62,197 bases of DNA from an uncultured Siphonobacter sp. (GCA_913774715.1 CAJYHS010000164.1:1-62197); one strand, 5' to 3'. Numbered from the stretch's first letter, positions 9,541-18,252 are shown. Program-made: numbers and translations. Notes: generated from the sequence alone by a model not told the origin.

Positions 9541-9617
9541 TGAAATAGTATAGTTGTTGGTTGTTTGTTGATGGAATTTTACGAACAACGAGTACCCACC
9601 AACGAACAACTAAAAAA
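9541..9617. repeat. Palindromic word-repeat spacer
   Basis: The gap between the bacilliredoxin and DUF59 genes consists of reiterated GTTGTTGGTTGTTTGTTG on one side and complementary CCAACGAACAACTAA on the other, around an AT-rich centre. It can fold as an imperfect hairpin and is one of a family of such spacers in this window. Confidence 0.6.
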
Positions 9618-9929
9618 TTACATGAATCCCAGTTCGAGTTTCGCTACGTCGGACATCATATCCTGCGAATACGGGGGATCGAAAGTTAATTCTACGGAAA
9701 CATCCGAAACACCTTCAATTTCGCGAACTTTCTGTTCGGCTTCTCCCGGAATTTCGCCCGCAGATGGACAGGCTGGAGAAGTAAGCGTCATCAGGACATA
9801 CACATTATTAACGGGAAAAATCTTGATGTCGTAAATCAGACCCAGTTCGTAAATATCCACCGGAATTTCGGGATCATAAACGGTCTTCAGAGCCGCTACC
9901 ACCTTTTCCCGTAATTCTTCTTCAGTCAT
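9618..9929 (-). CDS. DUF59/MIP18-family Fe-S assembly factor of the SUF system
   Basis: 103 residues, one DUF59 domain: the conserved VYDPEIPVDIYELGLIYDI near residues 17-35, then LTSPACPSAGEIP with the conserved Cys that can hold a cluster or metal, then VELTFDPPYSQDMM. Proteins of this kind (TIGR02945 type) sit in SUF operons of Bacteroidota and are thought to help load or transfer Fe-S clusters. It lies between sufE and the bacilliredoxin gene on the same strand, each gap being a palindromic spacer of 75-95 bases. Confidence 0.92.
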   Translation of the reverse strand: MTEEELREKVVAALKTVYDPEIPVDIYELGLIYDIKIFPVNNVYVLMTLTSPACPSAGEIPGEAEQKVREIEGVSDVSVELTFDPPYSQDMMSDVAKLELGFM

Positions 9930-10022
9930 CTTTTTAGTTTGCAGTTTAGAGTTTTCTGTTTTCAGTTACTCATTTCCAGTAAGTTCTAACTGAAAACTGC
10001 AAACCGAAAACTGAAAACTAAT
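9930..10022. repeat. Palindromic word-repeat spacer
   Basis: Fills the whole gap between sufE and the DUF59 gene. The left arm reads as repeats of TTTGCAGTTTAGAGTTTTC, the right arm as AACTGAAAACTGCAAACC followed by GAAAACTGAAAACTAA. The right arm reverse-complements to the same vocabulary, giving a long imperfect hairpin of about 35-base arms. Confidence 0.7.
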
Positions 10023-10445
10023 TTAGTTCTTCAAGGCACTGAACGCTAGTGCGTAAGTTTTCATTTGTTTCAGCATCGAAGCCAGACCGTTGGAACGGGT
10101 TTGGGCTAAGTGTTGCTGAAGCCCCACCTTTTCCATAAAGTAAAGGTCGGCGTTAATGATTTCTTCAGGGGTATGTTCAGACAGAACCTTCACCAGCATC
10201 GAAATCAGGCCTTTTACAATGATAGCGTCGGAGTCTGCGGTAAAAACAACATTGTCGCCATTAAGTTCAGCGTGTAGCCAAACCCGACTCTGGCAACCTT
10301 TAATGATGTGATCTTCCGTTTTAAACTCTTCCTTAAAAGGAGCCAGCTTTTTACCCAGATCAATGATGTATTCGTATTTCCCTTCCCAATCATCAAACAA
10401 CTCAAACTCTTCGATAATCTCGTCCTGGGTTTCGTTAATAGTCAT
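10023..10445 (-). CDS. sufE: SufE family cysteine-desulfurase activator
   Basis: 140 residues. SufE takes the persulfide sulfur from SufS and hands it to the SufBCD scaffold. The acceptor Cys is in IIKGCQSRVW, close to residue 52, with the typical following VFTADSDAIIVKGLISML helix. The N-terminal IEEFELFDDWEGKYEYIIDLGK is the usual family opening. It is immediately downstream of sufS on the same strand, matching its partner role. Confidence 0.95.
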   Translation of the reverse strand: MTINETQDEIIEEFELFDDWEGKYEYIIDLGKKLAPFKEEFKTEDHIIKGCQSRVWLHAELNGDNVVFTADSDAIIVKGLISMLVKVLSEHTPEEIINADLYFMEKVGLQQHLAQTRSNGLASMLKQMKTYALAFSALKN

Positions 10446-10518
10446 GTTTTGTTGTTGGTTGTTCGTTGATGGTTATTAGATTTTACAAACAACTAATAAC
10501 TATCAACCAATAACTAAA
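10446..10518. repeat. Palindromic word-repeat spacer
   Basis: Fills the sufS-sufE gap. GTTGATGGTTATTAG and CTAATAACTATCAAC pair with a single mismatch around a TTTTACAAACAA centre, with further GTTGTTGGTTG/CCAATAAC flanks. Confidence 0.7.
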
Positions 10519-11799
10519 TTAAGCCATAAGCTTTTTCACACGGTGTAAGCCGGCTATTAATTTGTCAATTTCTTCGATAGTATTGTAAAAGGCAAACGAG
10601 GCCCGCGTGGTTCCCAGAATGCAGAAACGATCCATGACGGGTTGCGTACAGTGGTGACCCGTCCGAACGGCAATGCCCTGCTGATCCAGAATGATACCGA
10701 TGTCCTGGTGGTGAATACCGTCGAGAACGAAGGATAATACCGAGATTTTCTCTTTTGCCTGACCAATAATCCGAACACCTTCTATTTGACTTACCTGCTC
10801 GGTTGCATAGGTCAGTAAATGATTTTCATAAGCCGAAATAGCAGATTTACCGATGGCATTAATGTATTCCAGAGCAGTTTTCAGAGCCACTACATCGGCA
10901 ATGTTGGGAGTACCGGCTTCGAACTTATAGGGAAGGTCATTGAAAGTCGTTTTCTCGAACGTCACTTCCTTAATCATTTCACCACCACCCATGTACGGAG
11001 GCATGGCTTCAAGTAAAGCCCGCTTGCCGTATAAGGCACCGATGCCCGTAGGTCCGTAAAGTTTGTGAGCAGAAAAGGCGTAAAAATCAACATCCAGATC
11101 CTGTACGTCAATTTCGAGGTGGCTGCTGGCCTGGGCTCCGTCTACCAATACCACTGCCCCAACGGCGTGAGCCTTGGCAATGATTTCCTTAACGGGGTTC
11201 ACCGTGCCTAATGAATTAGAAGCGTGATTCACCGCAACAATCTTCGTACGGTCAGAAAGCATGGTATCGAACGTTTCCAGGTCCAGTTCTCCATTTTCGA
11301 GAACGGGAATCGCCCGAACAGTTAACCCTTTCTCACCCGCCAGCATTTGCCAGGGGACAATGTTGGAGTGGTGCTCCAGTCCGGAAATAATGATTTCGTC
11401 ACCGGCTTTCAGAAAGTGACGACCATACGTTTGAGCCACGAGATTAATACCCATGGTGGTGCCGGAGGTAAAGATGATCTCTTCTGCCGAAGGAGCGTTC
11501 AGAAAATCACGAACAGCCCGGCGGGACGCTTCAAAATCAGCCGTAGCTTTTTCGGCCAGCGTATGAATACCCCGGTGAATATTGGCATTATAACCCCGAT
11601 AATAATTCATCAGAGCCTCAATCACTGCGACGGGTTTTTGCGTCGTAGCGGCGTTATCAAAGTAAACCAGTTTGCGGCCGTTTACTTCCTGATCCAGAAT
11701 GGGAAAATCAGTCCGGATGCGTTCAATATCAAAACTAACTGCGGAGGTTGTAGTCATCATACTGGGAATTGGTTGCTGATGCGTTTGGGGTTGAGGCAT
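10519..11799 (-). CDS. sufS: Cysteine desulfurase SufS (group II, PLP-dependent)
   Basis: 426 residues as an open frame. The first 13 are Pro/Gln-rich and unlike the family, so one of the two ATGs at 11760 or 11757 is a better start. The PLP lysine is in SAHKLYGPTG near residue 246, and the catalytic Cys is in RTGHHCTQP near residue 384. VYFDNAATTQKP and ISGLEHHSNIVPWQ are further signature blocks. It releases sulfur from L-cysteine for Fe-S clusters via SufE, encoded next. It is separated from sufD by a terminator and about 340 bases, so it probably has its own promoter, although no exact -7 box was found. Confidence 0.95.
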   Translation of the reverse strand: MPQPQTHQQPIPSMMTTTSAVSFDIERIRTDFPILDQEVNGRKLVYFDNAATTQKPVAVIEALMNYYRGYNANIHRGIHTLAEKATADFEASRRAVRDFLNAPSAEEIIFTSGTTMGINLVAQTYGRHFLKAGDEIIISGLEHHSNIVPWQMLAGEKGLTVRAIPVLENGELDLETFDTMLSDRTKIVAVNHASNSLGTVNPVKEIIAKAHAVGAVVLVDGAQASSHLEIDVQDLDVDFYAFSAHKLYGPTGIGALYGKRALLEAMPPYMGGGEMIKEVTFEKTTFNDLPYKFEAGTPNIADVVALKTALEYINAIGKSAISAYENHLLTYATEQVSQIEGVRIIGQAKEKISVLSFVLDGIHHQDIGIILDQQGIAVRTGHHCTQPVMDRFCILGTTRASFAFYNTIEEIDKLIAGLHRVKKLMA

Positions 11800-12073
11800 T
11801 CGTGGGCTGAGTTAATTTCCTCAAGACCTCAAAACCACAGCGACGAATGCTTGTAACCCACTACACATAATCAAGATTCTGTACCGTTTGTTTGGAGTTA
11901 AGAACTCTTCGTAATGGCTTATAAAATTAATCCAAAACGCTAAACCTAAAACTCCGAACGAACCTAACTCTCTAATCAAGATTGATTGAAAAGAGTTTCG
12001 AAATACTTCTATCGATGAAGATATTTCCTAAAAGAGTCTATCTTTTTACTAGAGTAACAAATTTTCTAAAAAA
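11800..12073. other. Intergenic region upstream of sufS
   Basis: AT-rich spacer between sufS and the sufD terminator. It holds runs of the same vocabulary as the palindromic spacers (GGAGTTAAGAACTC, AACGCTAAACCTAAAACTCC) but no clean long hairpin, no ORF with coding character and no exact TAnnTTTG box toward sufS. Confidence 0.5.
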
Positions 12074-12119
12074 ATGACCGAAACGATTGGTTATTGGAAA
12101 AATCCATCGTTTCGGTCAT
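12074..12119 (-). terminator. Intrinsic terminator of the sufCD transcript
   Basis: Perfect 14-base arms ATGACCGAAACGAT/ATCGTTTCGGTCAT with an 18-base loop, 20 bases beyond the sufD stop. On the minus strand it is followed by six Ts. It separates sufC-sufD from sufS-sufE. Confidence 0.9.
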
Positions 12120-12139
12120 CAGACAAAGGAATCAGGTGA

Positions 12140-13456
12140 TTAGACTTCGCCTACTTTTTTAGCAATTGCGGATTCCAGATATTCCCGGATGGCTGGGATT
12201 TTGATTTTCTCCACTACATCTTCTGCAAAAGCCAGCATTAATAAAGCACGACCCTTGTCTTTAGGAATACCTCTGGACTGTAAATAGAATAAGGCTTCTT
12301 CGTCCATCTGACCCGTCGTCGTTCCATGCGAACATTTCACGTCGTCGGCGTAGATTTCCAGCTGAGGCTTGGTATTCATGGTGGCATCCGGAGAAGCCAG
12401 CACGTTTTTACAGCTCTGGTAGGCGTTGGTTTTCTGGGCATCCTCGCGAACGAAGATTTTTCCGTTGAAAACGCCCGTCGATTTATCGAACATAATGCCT
12501 TTGTACAACTCGTTGGAGTAGGAGTTAGGCATCGCGTGATCTACCAGCGTGTGGTTATCAATGTGTTGTTTACCGTTAGGCAAATACAGGCCCGTCAGGT
12601 GAGCTTCTACATATTCCCCTCCCATAACCAGATTCAGGTTATTACGAACCCAGCCACCATTAAGGGTTACGGTTGTATCGTAACTCAACGCTTTATCGCT
12701 GTGGTGAACCTGAGTAGTGCCAATGTGGAAGGCTTTCTCTGATTCGTCCTGAACCTTATAGTGGTCGTAATTAGCTTCTTTGCCTAAGAACGCTTCCGTA
12801 ACCGTATTCGTAAAGGAAGAGAAATCGCCGATGGTACGGAACGATTCTGCTACTTTAACCGAAGCATGTTCTTCCACGATAACCAGGTTACGCAGTTGAA
12901 CCGCTACATTTTCAGTACGGGCATCGGAGATAAAACGAAGAATGATCGGCGTTTCAACCACTTTGCCCTTCGTTACGTGAATAAAAGCACCATACTGAGC
13001 AAAAGCCGTGTTTAGAGCCGTAAAGGCATCATTTAAATCATCAGCGTATTTGGCAAAGTGCTCTTCCACTAACGCGGGATATTTTTTATATCCTTCGGTG
13101 AACGTCAGAATTTCAACTTCATCAGCGGGCGATACAATCGTCGAAAGCTGAGGTTGATACTGACCGTTAATAAAGTAAAGTATATTTCCTGCCAGATTGG
13201 GGATTTCGAGGGAAGTCAGGTCTTCGTGCGAGATCTCGGCCGAAGGAGTGATGTTAAACTCCTGGCTAACGAGATTCTTTACGTTCGAATACTTCCACTC
13301 TTCATGTCTGATCGTCGGAAAGCCTAACTGTTCGAAACGCGACAGGGCGAGCCGGCGTCGCTGATGAAGCGAGCTGCGGCTTTCACCGTTCAGTCGGGTT
13401 TCGTTGAGCTGAAATTCGGCGATCAACTGGGCTTTAAAATCAATCGGAGTAGTCAT
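12140..13456 (-). CDS. sufD: Fe-S assembly scaffold subunit SufD
   Basis: From the ATG at 13456 the protein has 438 residues. The frame extends 17 codons upstream to 13507, but those codons lie in a palindromic spacer and are unlike SufD. SufD forms the SufBC2D complex that builds Fe-S clusters. The C-terminal core has the expected beta-helix and the family motif DDVKCSHGTTTGQMDEEALFYLQSRG (written here only as landmark residues DVKCSHG and ALFYLQSRG near 360-385), with the conserved His used in cluster assembly. The gene is 71 bases after sufC and co-transcribed with it. The transcript ends at the strong terminator just downstream. Confidence 0.94.
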   Translation of the reverse strand: MTTPIDFKAQLIAEFQLNETRLNGESRSSLHQRRRLALSRFEQLGFPTIRHEEWKYSNVKNLVSQEFNITPSAEISHEDLTSLEIPNLAGNILYFINGQYQPQLSTIVSPADEVEILTFTEGYKKYPALVEEHFAKYADDLNDAFTALNTAFAQYGAFIHVTKGKVVETPIILRFISDARTENVAVQLRNLVIVEEHASVKVAESFRTIGDFSSFTNTVTEAFLGKEANYDHYKVQDESEKAFHIGTTQVHHSDKALSYDTTVTLNGGWVRNNLNLVMGGEYVEAHLTGLYLPNGKQHIDNHTLVDHAMPNSYSNELYKGIMFDKSTGVFNGKIFVREDAQKTNAYQSCKNVLASPDATMNTKPQLEIYADDVKCSHGTTTGQMDEEALFYLQSRGIPKDKGRALLMLAFAEDVVEKIKIPAIREYLESAIAKKVGEV

Positions 13457-13474
13457 TACTATCGTTGAATGTAA

Positions 13475-13529
13475 AATTGAGAATGTTGAATGGAGAGTTC
13501 TCTCCACGGTCCATTCTTCATAATCAATT
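13475..13529. repeat. Palindromic word-repeat spacer
   Basis: Arms at 13475-13494 and 13510-13529 (AATTGAGAATGTTGAATGGA against TCCATTCTTCATAATCAATT) pair at 16 of 20 positions. The distal arm runs into the sufC stop codon, so the element abuts the coding sequence exactly. Confidence 0.7.
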
Positions 13530-14286
13530 AAACCAGAGCGTCGACTTCCGCCTTGATCCAGTCGTAACCTTTTTCTTCCAGTTCGAGAGCCAGTTCTTTC
13601 GTGCCGGATTTCACGATACGGCCTTTGTAAAGAACGTGAACGAAGTCAGGAACGATGTAATCCAGCAGACGCTGGTAGTGAGTGACTACGATGAACGAGC
13701 GTTCGCCATCGCGGAGGGTATTTACGCCTTCTGCCACGATACGCAGGGCATCGATATCCAGTCCGGAATCTGTTTCATCCAGAATGCCCAGCTTAGGTTC
13801 AAGCATAGCCATCTGGAAAACTTCATTGCGTTTCTTCTCACCACCGGAAAAGCCTTCGTTCAGGGAACGGCTCAATAAAGACTGGTCGATATTCACCAGC
13901 TTCATCTTTTCCTTCATACGTTTCAGGAAGCTAACCGCATCGAGGGATTCTTGCCCCTGATATTTCCGGATCTCGTTGAGAGCCGTTTTCAAAAAGTTGG
14001 TGGTAGATACACCGGGAATCTCTACTGGGTATTGAAACGCCAGAAAAATACCTTCCGCGGCCCGTTCTTCAGGAGCCAGTTCGAGCAAATCCTTGCCTTC
14101 AAAAAGTACGCTACCGCCCGTTACGTCGTAGTCTTCACGACCCGCCAAAACCGAAGCCAGGGTACTTTTACCCGAGCCGTTTGGGCCCATAATCGCGTGA
14201 ACTTCACCGGGTTTCACTTCCAGGTTGATGCCTTTCAGAATCTGCTTTTCCCCAATGGATGCCTGAAGGTTCTCTATTTTAAGCAT
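13528..14286 (-). CDS. sufC: Fe-S assembly ATPase SufC (ABC type)
   Basis: 252 residues. Walker A is GPNGSGKST near residue 35. The ABC signature is SGGEKKR near 150, Walker B/D-loop is [14 protein letters not shown] near 168, and the switch His is in [11 protein letters not shown]. SufC is the soluble ATPase that drives conformational change of the SufBCD scaffold. It heads the sufC-sufD transcript, with an exact TAnnTTTG box 35-42 bases in front of the start. sufB, normally directly upstream in Bacteroidota suf operons, is absent here and lies near 44-45.5 kb on the other strand. Confidence 0.97.
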   Translation of the reverse strand: MLKIENLQASIGEKQILKGINLEVKPGEVHAIMGPNGSGKSTLASVLAGREDYDVTGGSVLFEGKDLLELAPEERAAEGIFLAFQYPVEIPGVSTTNFLKTALNEIRKYQGQESLDAVSFLKRMKEKMKLVNIDQSLLSRSLNEGFSGGEKKRNEVFQMAMLEPKLGILDETDSGLDIDALRIVAEGVNTLRDGERSFIVVTHYQRLLDYIVPDFVHVLYKGRIVKSGTKELALELEEKGYDWIKAEVDALV

Positions 14287-14320
14287 AGCTGCTTTGTGTC
14301 AAGTAAGTGGTTCTAAACTG

Positions 14321-14328
14321 CAAAGGTA
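14321..14328 (-). promoter_or_regulatory. -7 promoter box TACCTTTG for sufC-sufD
   Basis: An exact match to the Bacteroidota consensus TAnnTTTG, read on the minus strand, 35 bases before the sufC ATG. The same octamer precedes the RNase P RNA, the tRNA-like RNA and the Smr gene in this window. Confidence 0.7.
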
Positions 14329-14793
14329 CAGGTTCTCAGTCAAAAGAACGCTGTTTGTGAAAGGATAACTTGCTTTTGAAAAGATTGGTTCTCCTAAAAT
14401 CAGGAAGTTATTACTGGATAAAAAGAAAAATGAAGGCCAATTTAAATATGAATCCAGGGGCTTGTTGACGTACTTTTTTGACAGCAGTTAGGCAGAAGAT
14501 GATCGCAGCGTTAGGTTTTTAAAGACCAATTAAGATCGCCGGAGAATAGTGATCAAAATCCCTTTAAAACGCCATTAGGAAGTAATAAGCCCGAAAACTT
14601 TTTTCTGGGTTTAAAAGCAATAGGCCTATTTTTAGCCATTTGAGCCAGAAATGAAATTTTTCGCTTTCCAGAAAGCGTTTATCTTGCGGCTAACCAATGT
14701 AGGGAAAAAACGACGGCATCAACGAAAACCTAATAAACCGACAAGCAAATCTTGTCCTTAATACCGCCCGATTCCCGTTTAAAAATTTATTGT
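14329..14793. other. Divergent intergenic region between sufC and the arginine deiminase gene
   Basis: 465 bases without a convincing gene. It contains a short perfect palindrome CGCTTTC-CA-GAAAGCG at 14662-14677, directly before TATCTTGC (14680-14687), a near match to the -7 box pointing toward the deiminase gene. The palindrome could be a dimeric repressor site; this is inference from position only. Confidence 0.4.
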
Positions 14794-16224
14794 ATGCAAT
14801 CCATTTTAGTTTCGAGTGAAGTAGGAACTTTAAAACGCCTGCTCATTCACAGCCCGGACTCTGGATTAGGAAAAGTAGTTCCTTCCAAGGCTCAGGACTG
14901 GTTGTTCGAAGACATCGTACATCTGGATACAATGCGGAAGGACGAGTACGATTACTACGTTAAAATTCTGCTATACTTTCTTGATCCGGGGAAAATCAAA
15001 GGCAAACTGGCTGCTATTGATGCTGATCCGAAACGATCTTTCTACAAACCCGATCATCCCGAATATTTCAATTCCGATAACGTCATTGAATTTCAGAAGT
15101 TGCTGGCCGACATTCTGGATAATGAACAGGTAAAAACCAAACTTATTGCGGCAATTTGTGCGGTAGAACACGAATGGTATACCACGCAAAATGAATTAGG
15201 AGAGTTGTCTTCCGTGGAGCTGGCCAAGACACTGATTTCAGGCACGACACCTTCGGGAGAAATGCTTTTTGCTCCGGTGCCCAATTTTATTTTTACCAGG
15301 GACATTGGGATTACAATCAATGACCACTTTTTACTGAATAAACCCGCCAAACAGGCTCGAACGCGGGAAGCTTTATTAGCTCAGTACATTTTTTATACAC
15401 ATCCGGTTTTCGCGGATCTTCGCGGAAAGATTATTGAATTACCTGACAATGAGCTGTACTTTTTGTTACCAGATAACGAAAAGAACTATAACAAAACCAC
15501 GCTGGAAGGTGGTGACGTAATGATCGTAGCCCCCAACCACTTGGTTATTGGGGTTTCAGAACGGACGACGGTATTCGCAGCTCAGCAGGCAATTAAGATT
15601 TTATTTGAGAAAAAGGTAGTTGATAAAATCACAGTCGTAAAGATTCCTTTCAAGCGGGATTATATGCACCTTGATACGGTTTGTACGCAGGTCAGGAAAA
15701 ACGTTTGGGTGGTGCTGGGCTCTTTACTCAAGCAGGGTAGCCACGGGGAAGACCAGATTGATCCCACCATGAGCGGATTGATTCCTCCTAAACTGGATGA
15801 TGACGTGAAAATCGTTCAGTTTTTTAAAGACGAAACCGCTACCCGTGAGTTGGGCAGTCTGGAAGAACTACTGATTCAGATCAGCGTGGAAGATTTAGGT
15901 TGCCCGCCGGAAGAAGTAAAGTTTATTTATTCAGGTAATAACGAATTTCCTTACGGAGCCCGGGAACAATGGACGGATTCCTGCAATTTACTAGCCCTGA
16001 AAGAAGGCGTAGTGATTGGGTATGATCGCAACGATAAAACGTTGGAAGCCTTCCGTCAGCAAGGATTCCGCATCATTAGAGCGGCTGATCTGCTACAGGA
16101 ATTCGAGCAGGGGATTACCTCTCCCGAAACCCTGACGGATACCTTTATTATGTTACCCAGTGCCGAATTATCCCGGGCCCGGGGTGGTTCACATTGTATG
16201 TCCATGCCTATTTTGCGTAGCTGA
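14794..16224 (+). CDS. Arginine deiminase family protein (amidinotransferase fold)
   Basis: 476 residues from the ATG at 14794. An earlier ATG at 14752 adds 14 residues that do not look like the family. The catalytic set of arginine deiminases is present: LEGGD near residue 237, HLDTVCTQV near 292, GAREQWTDSCN, and the nucleophile Cys in GGSHCMSMPI about eight residues from the end. The reaction is L-arginine to citrulline plus ammonia. Canonical ArcA has about 400-410 residues. Here extra sequence rich in Asp and Lys lies in the first 130 residues, so substrate or oligomer may differ. It is 18 bases upstream of ctlX and co-transcribed with it. No carbamate kinase or ornithine transcarbamylase gene is nearby, so this is not a classical fermentative ADI operon. 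Confidence 0.88.
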   Translation: MQSILVSSEVGTLKRLLIHSPDSGLGKVVPSKAQDWLFEDIVHLDTMRKDEYDYYVKILLYFLDPGKIKGKLAAIDADPKRSFYKPDHPEYFNSDNVIEFQKLLADILDNEQVKTKLIAAICAVEHEWYTTQNELGELSSVELAKTLISGTTPSGEMLFAPVPNFIFTRDIGITINDHFLLNKPAKQARTREALLAQYIFYTHPVFADLRGKIIELPDNELYFLLPDNEKNYNKTTLEGGDVMIVAPNHLVIGVSERTTVFAAQQAIKILFEKKVVDKITVVKIPFKRDYMHLDTVCTQVRKNVWVVLGSLLKQGSHGEDQIDPTMSGLIPPKLDDDVKIVQFFKDETATRELGSLEELLIQISVEDLGCPPEEVKFIYSGNNEFPYGAREQWTDSCNLLALKEGVVIGYDRNDKTLEAFRQQGFRIIRAADLLQEFEQGITSPETLTDTFIMLPSAELSRARGGSHCMSMPILRS

Positions 16225-16242
16225 TAACACTTAATTTAAACC

Positions 16243-17175
16243 ATGAGAACGCAGTCCACAAGTAATTTATTAATGATCCGACCCGTGCGGTTTGGATTTA
16301 ATGAGCAAACCGCGTCTTCCAATGCTTTTCAGGATGTTCACGCGGCGGATCAAACCAAGGAAATTGCCCAGCAGGAGGCCCTCGAAGAATTCGACGAAAT
16401 GGTGCGTTTATTACAGGCCAAGGGGGTAAACGTACTGGTGGTGGAGGATACGGTTGATCCCTATACGCCTGATTCGATCTTTCCGAATAACTGGGTAAGT
16501 TTCCATTTCAACGGAACGGTAATCACGTATCCGATGCAAGCTGAAAATCGTCGACTGGAGCGTCGGGACGATATTCTTAAACTGATTGAAGAGAAGTTTT
16601 ACATCAATCGTCGGGTGGATTTAACGGCTTTTGAAAAGGAAGGCAAATTTCTGGAAGGTACGGGTTCGATGGTTTTGGATCGTAAATTCAAAATTGCGTA
16701 CGCCTGTATTTCTCCCCGGACCAACGAAGAAGTCCTGGACGCGTTTGCCTTACAGATGAATTATGAAGTGGTGAAGTTCCATGCCGTAGATGAATTAAAT
16801 CGGCCGATTTATCACACGAATGTATTAATGTGCATTGGTGATATGTTTGCTCTGATCTGCCTGGAGGCTATTTCTGATCTTGATGAGAAATTACTGGTTC
16901 GTAATTCGCTGGAAACGTCTGGCCGGCAGATTGTGGAGATTACGCTGGATCAGATGAAGCACTTTGCGGGTAATATGTTACAGATTCGCAATACCAAAGG
17001 CGAACAGATTTTGATGATGTCGACGCAGGCTTACGAAAGCCTGACGCCGCGACAAATTGATTCGCTTGACGATTACTGTCAGATTTTACATACCGACCTG
17101 AGCATCATTGAAAGTAATGGTGGCGGTTCAGCCCGTTGCATGATGGCTGAAATACACCTGCCGGTTAAGTATTAA
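16243..17175 (+). CDS. ctlX: CtlX-type citrulline utilisation hydrolase
   Basis: 310 residues of the DDAH/amidinotransferase-like fold. Motifs: MIRPVRFGFNEQT at the front, SIFPNNWVSFH near residue 82, FLEGTGSMVLDR, IYHTNVLMCIGD near 185, and the terminal nucleophile Cys in GGGSARCMMAEIHLP. The set matches the CtlX family described for citrulline breakdown (citrulline to ornithine). It follows the arginine deiminase gene by 18 bases, so the two could convert arginine to citrulline to ornithine without phosphorolysis. That pathway reading is inference from adjacency and family. Confidence 0.85.
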   Translation: MRTQSTSNLLMIRPVRFGFNEQTASSNAFQDVHAADQTKEIAQQEALEEFDEMVRLLQAKGVNVLVVEDTVDPYTPDSIFPNNWVSFHFNGTVITYPMQAENRRLERRDDILKLIEEKFYINRRVDLTAFEKEGKFLEGTGSMVLDRKFKIAYACISPRTNEEVLDAFALQMNYEVVKFHAVDELNRPIYHTNVLMCIGDMFALICLEAISDLDEKLLVRNSLETSGRQIVEITLDQMKHFAGNMLQIRNTKGEQILMMSTQAYESLTPRQIDSLDDYCQILHTDLSIIESNGGGSARCMMAEIHLPVKY

Positions 17176-17176
17176 G

Positions 17177-17274
17177 GTAGAGACGTGACTTTATCGCGTC
17201 TGGATAGAGGCGGGTTTGGGTACTTTTAAACTAATATTATTCCCAGACAAGACGCCATAAATGGACGTCTCTAC
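17177..17274. repeat. REP/MITE-like imperfect inverted repeat
   Basis: Ten-base perfect ends GTAGAGACGT/ACGTCTCTAC. The identity continues inward through TTTAT and GCGTCT blocks, so about 25 bases of each arm match. The element lies just after the ctlX stop and before its terminator, and has no ORF. The GTAGAGACG word resembles short dispersed palindromes known from other genomes. Confidence 0.65.
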
Positions 17275-17277
17275 AAA

Positions 17278-17308
17278 AACGGGAATCGAGGTATGATCGA
17301 TTCCCGTT
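17278..17308. terminator. Bidirectional intrinsic terminator between ctlX and the M28 peptidase gene
   Basis: Perfect 12-base arms AACGGGAATCGA/TCGATTCCCGTT around a seven-base loop. There is a T run on the plus side and an A run on the left that gives Ts on the minus strand. It serves both convergent genes. Confidence 0.9.
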
Positions 17309-17313
17309 TTTTA

Positions 17314-18252
17314 TTACTGAACTGTGGTGAAGGTCATTTTTGGCAATTTCAGGGCCTTTTCAATAACCTTAATCTCCAGATCCAGAATGCCCGCTTCTGA
17401 TTTCAGATCAATCTTTTCGGGATCGTCGGTGGGTTTGTGATAATCCTCGTGACCGCCCGTGTGAAAGAATAAAACTGGAATGCCTTTCGCATAAAAAGCC
17501 GCATTATCCGAGCCGCTATTTCCGGCCCGATCCGTGAAATATTTGATGGAAGCCTCCTGGCCTTCAAAGATTCCCGGCCAGGTGTCACTGGTGCCTACAC
17601 CACCCACGCCTACACCTCGCTCGGGATTGTAGCGACCAATCATGTCCATGCAGATCATGAAATTGAGTTGATCGAGGGGTACCGTAGGGTTATTCAGGAA
17701 GTAACGCGAACCCTGCAAGCCAAGCTCTTCAGCACCAAAAGCAATGAACAGAAAGTTATATTCTTCTTTTACCCCATTTTTCGAGAAATAACGAGCCAGT
17801 TCCAGCAAACCAGCCACACCCGAAGCATTGTCATCGGCTCCGTTGTGAATTTTCCCTTCCGGGTTAGGTTCCAGCGAGCTACCTTGCCGCCCCATACCGA
17901 GGTGATCATAATGAGCTCCAATGACAATGGTATGAGCCGCCCGGTTATTAATAAAGCCAATGATATTTTTGGCTTTACGCAAACTATCGGTTACTACTAC
18001 TTTCTTCACCTTTGCCGTAAAGGGTTGCCAATACCCTTCAGACCCCTTAGGTAATAAGCCCAATTTTCGGAATTCTTTCGTGATGTATTGGGCCGCTTTA
18101 TCATTTTCGCGGCTGCCCGTTCCGCGACCCTTCATCTGATCCGAGGCCAGCGTTTTAATATGAGTGGCAATACGGTCCGTCGAGGGAAGATAATCATGTC
18201 CAAAGATTGGACTGGAGGCCAGTAAGCCCAACAGTGCAATCAGTTTTTTCAC
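17314..18252 (-). CDS. Exported M28 family zinc metallopeptidase (aminopeptidase type)
   Basis: 312 residues with an N-terminal signal peptide (MKKLIALLGLLASSPIFG). The two-zinc site is complete: His and Asp in GAHYDHLGMG near residue 113, Asp in NGADDNASG near 140, Glu pair in FGAEELGLQGS near 173, Asp in ICMDMIGR and His in FHTGGHEDYHKPTDD near 265. The family cleaves N-terminal residues from peptides in the periplasm or outside the cell. A peptidase-associated domain is absent, so it is a compact member. It is transcribed alone from an exact -7 box just upstream. Confidence 0.92.
   Translation of the reverse strand: MKKLIALLGLLASSPIFGHDYLPSTDRIATHIKTLASDQMKGRGTGSRENDKAAQYITKEFRKLGLLPKGSEGYWQPFTAKVKKVVVTDSLRKAKNIIGFINNRAAHTIVIGAHYDHLGMGRQGSSLEPNPEGKIHNGADDNASGVAGLLELARYFSKNGVKEEYNFLFIAFGAEELGLQGSRYFLNNPTVPLDQLNFMICMDMIGRYNPERGVGVGGVGTSDTWPGIFEGQEASIKYFTDRAGNSGSDNAAFYAKGIPVLFFHTGGHEDYHKPTDDPEKIDLKSEAGILDLEIKVIEKALKLPKMTFTTVQ

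Noticed and set aside
13457-13507. Upstream start of sufD
   Set aside because: The 17 extra codons are a translated palindromic spacer; homologues begin near the ATG at 13456.
14662-14677. CGCTTTC palindrome as a terminator
   Set aside because: It has a two-base loop and no T run, and lies upstream of a gene. A regulator site is more plausible, though unproven.
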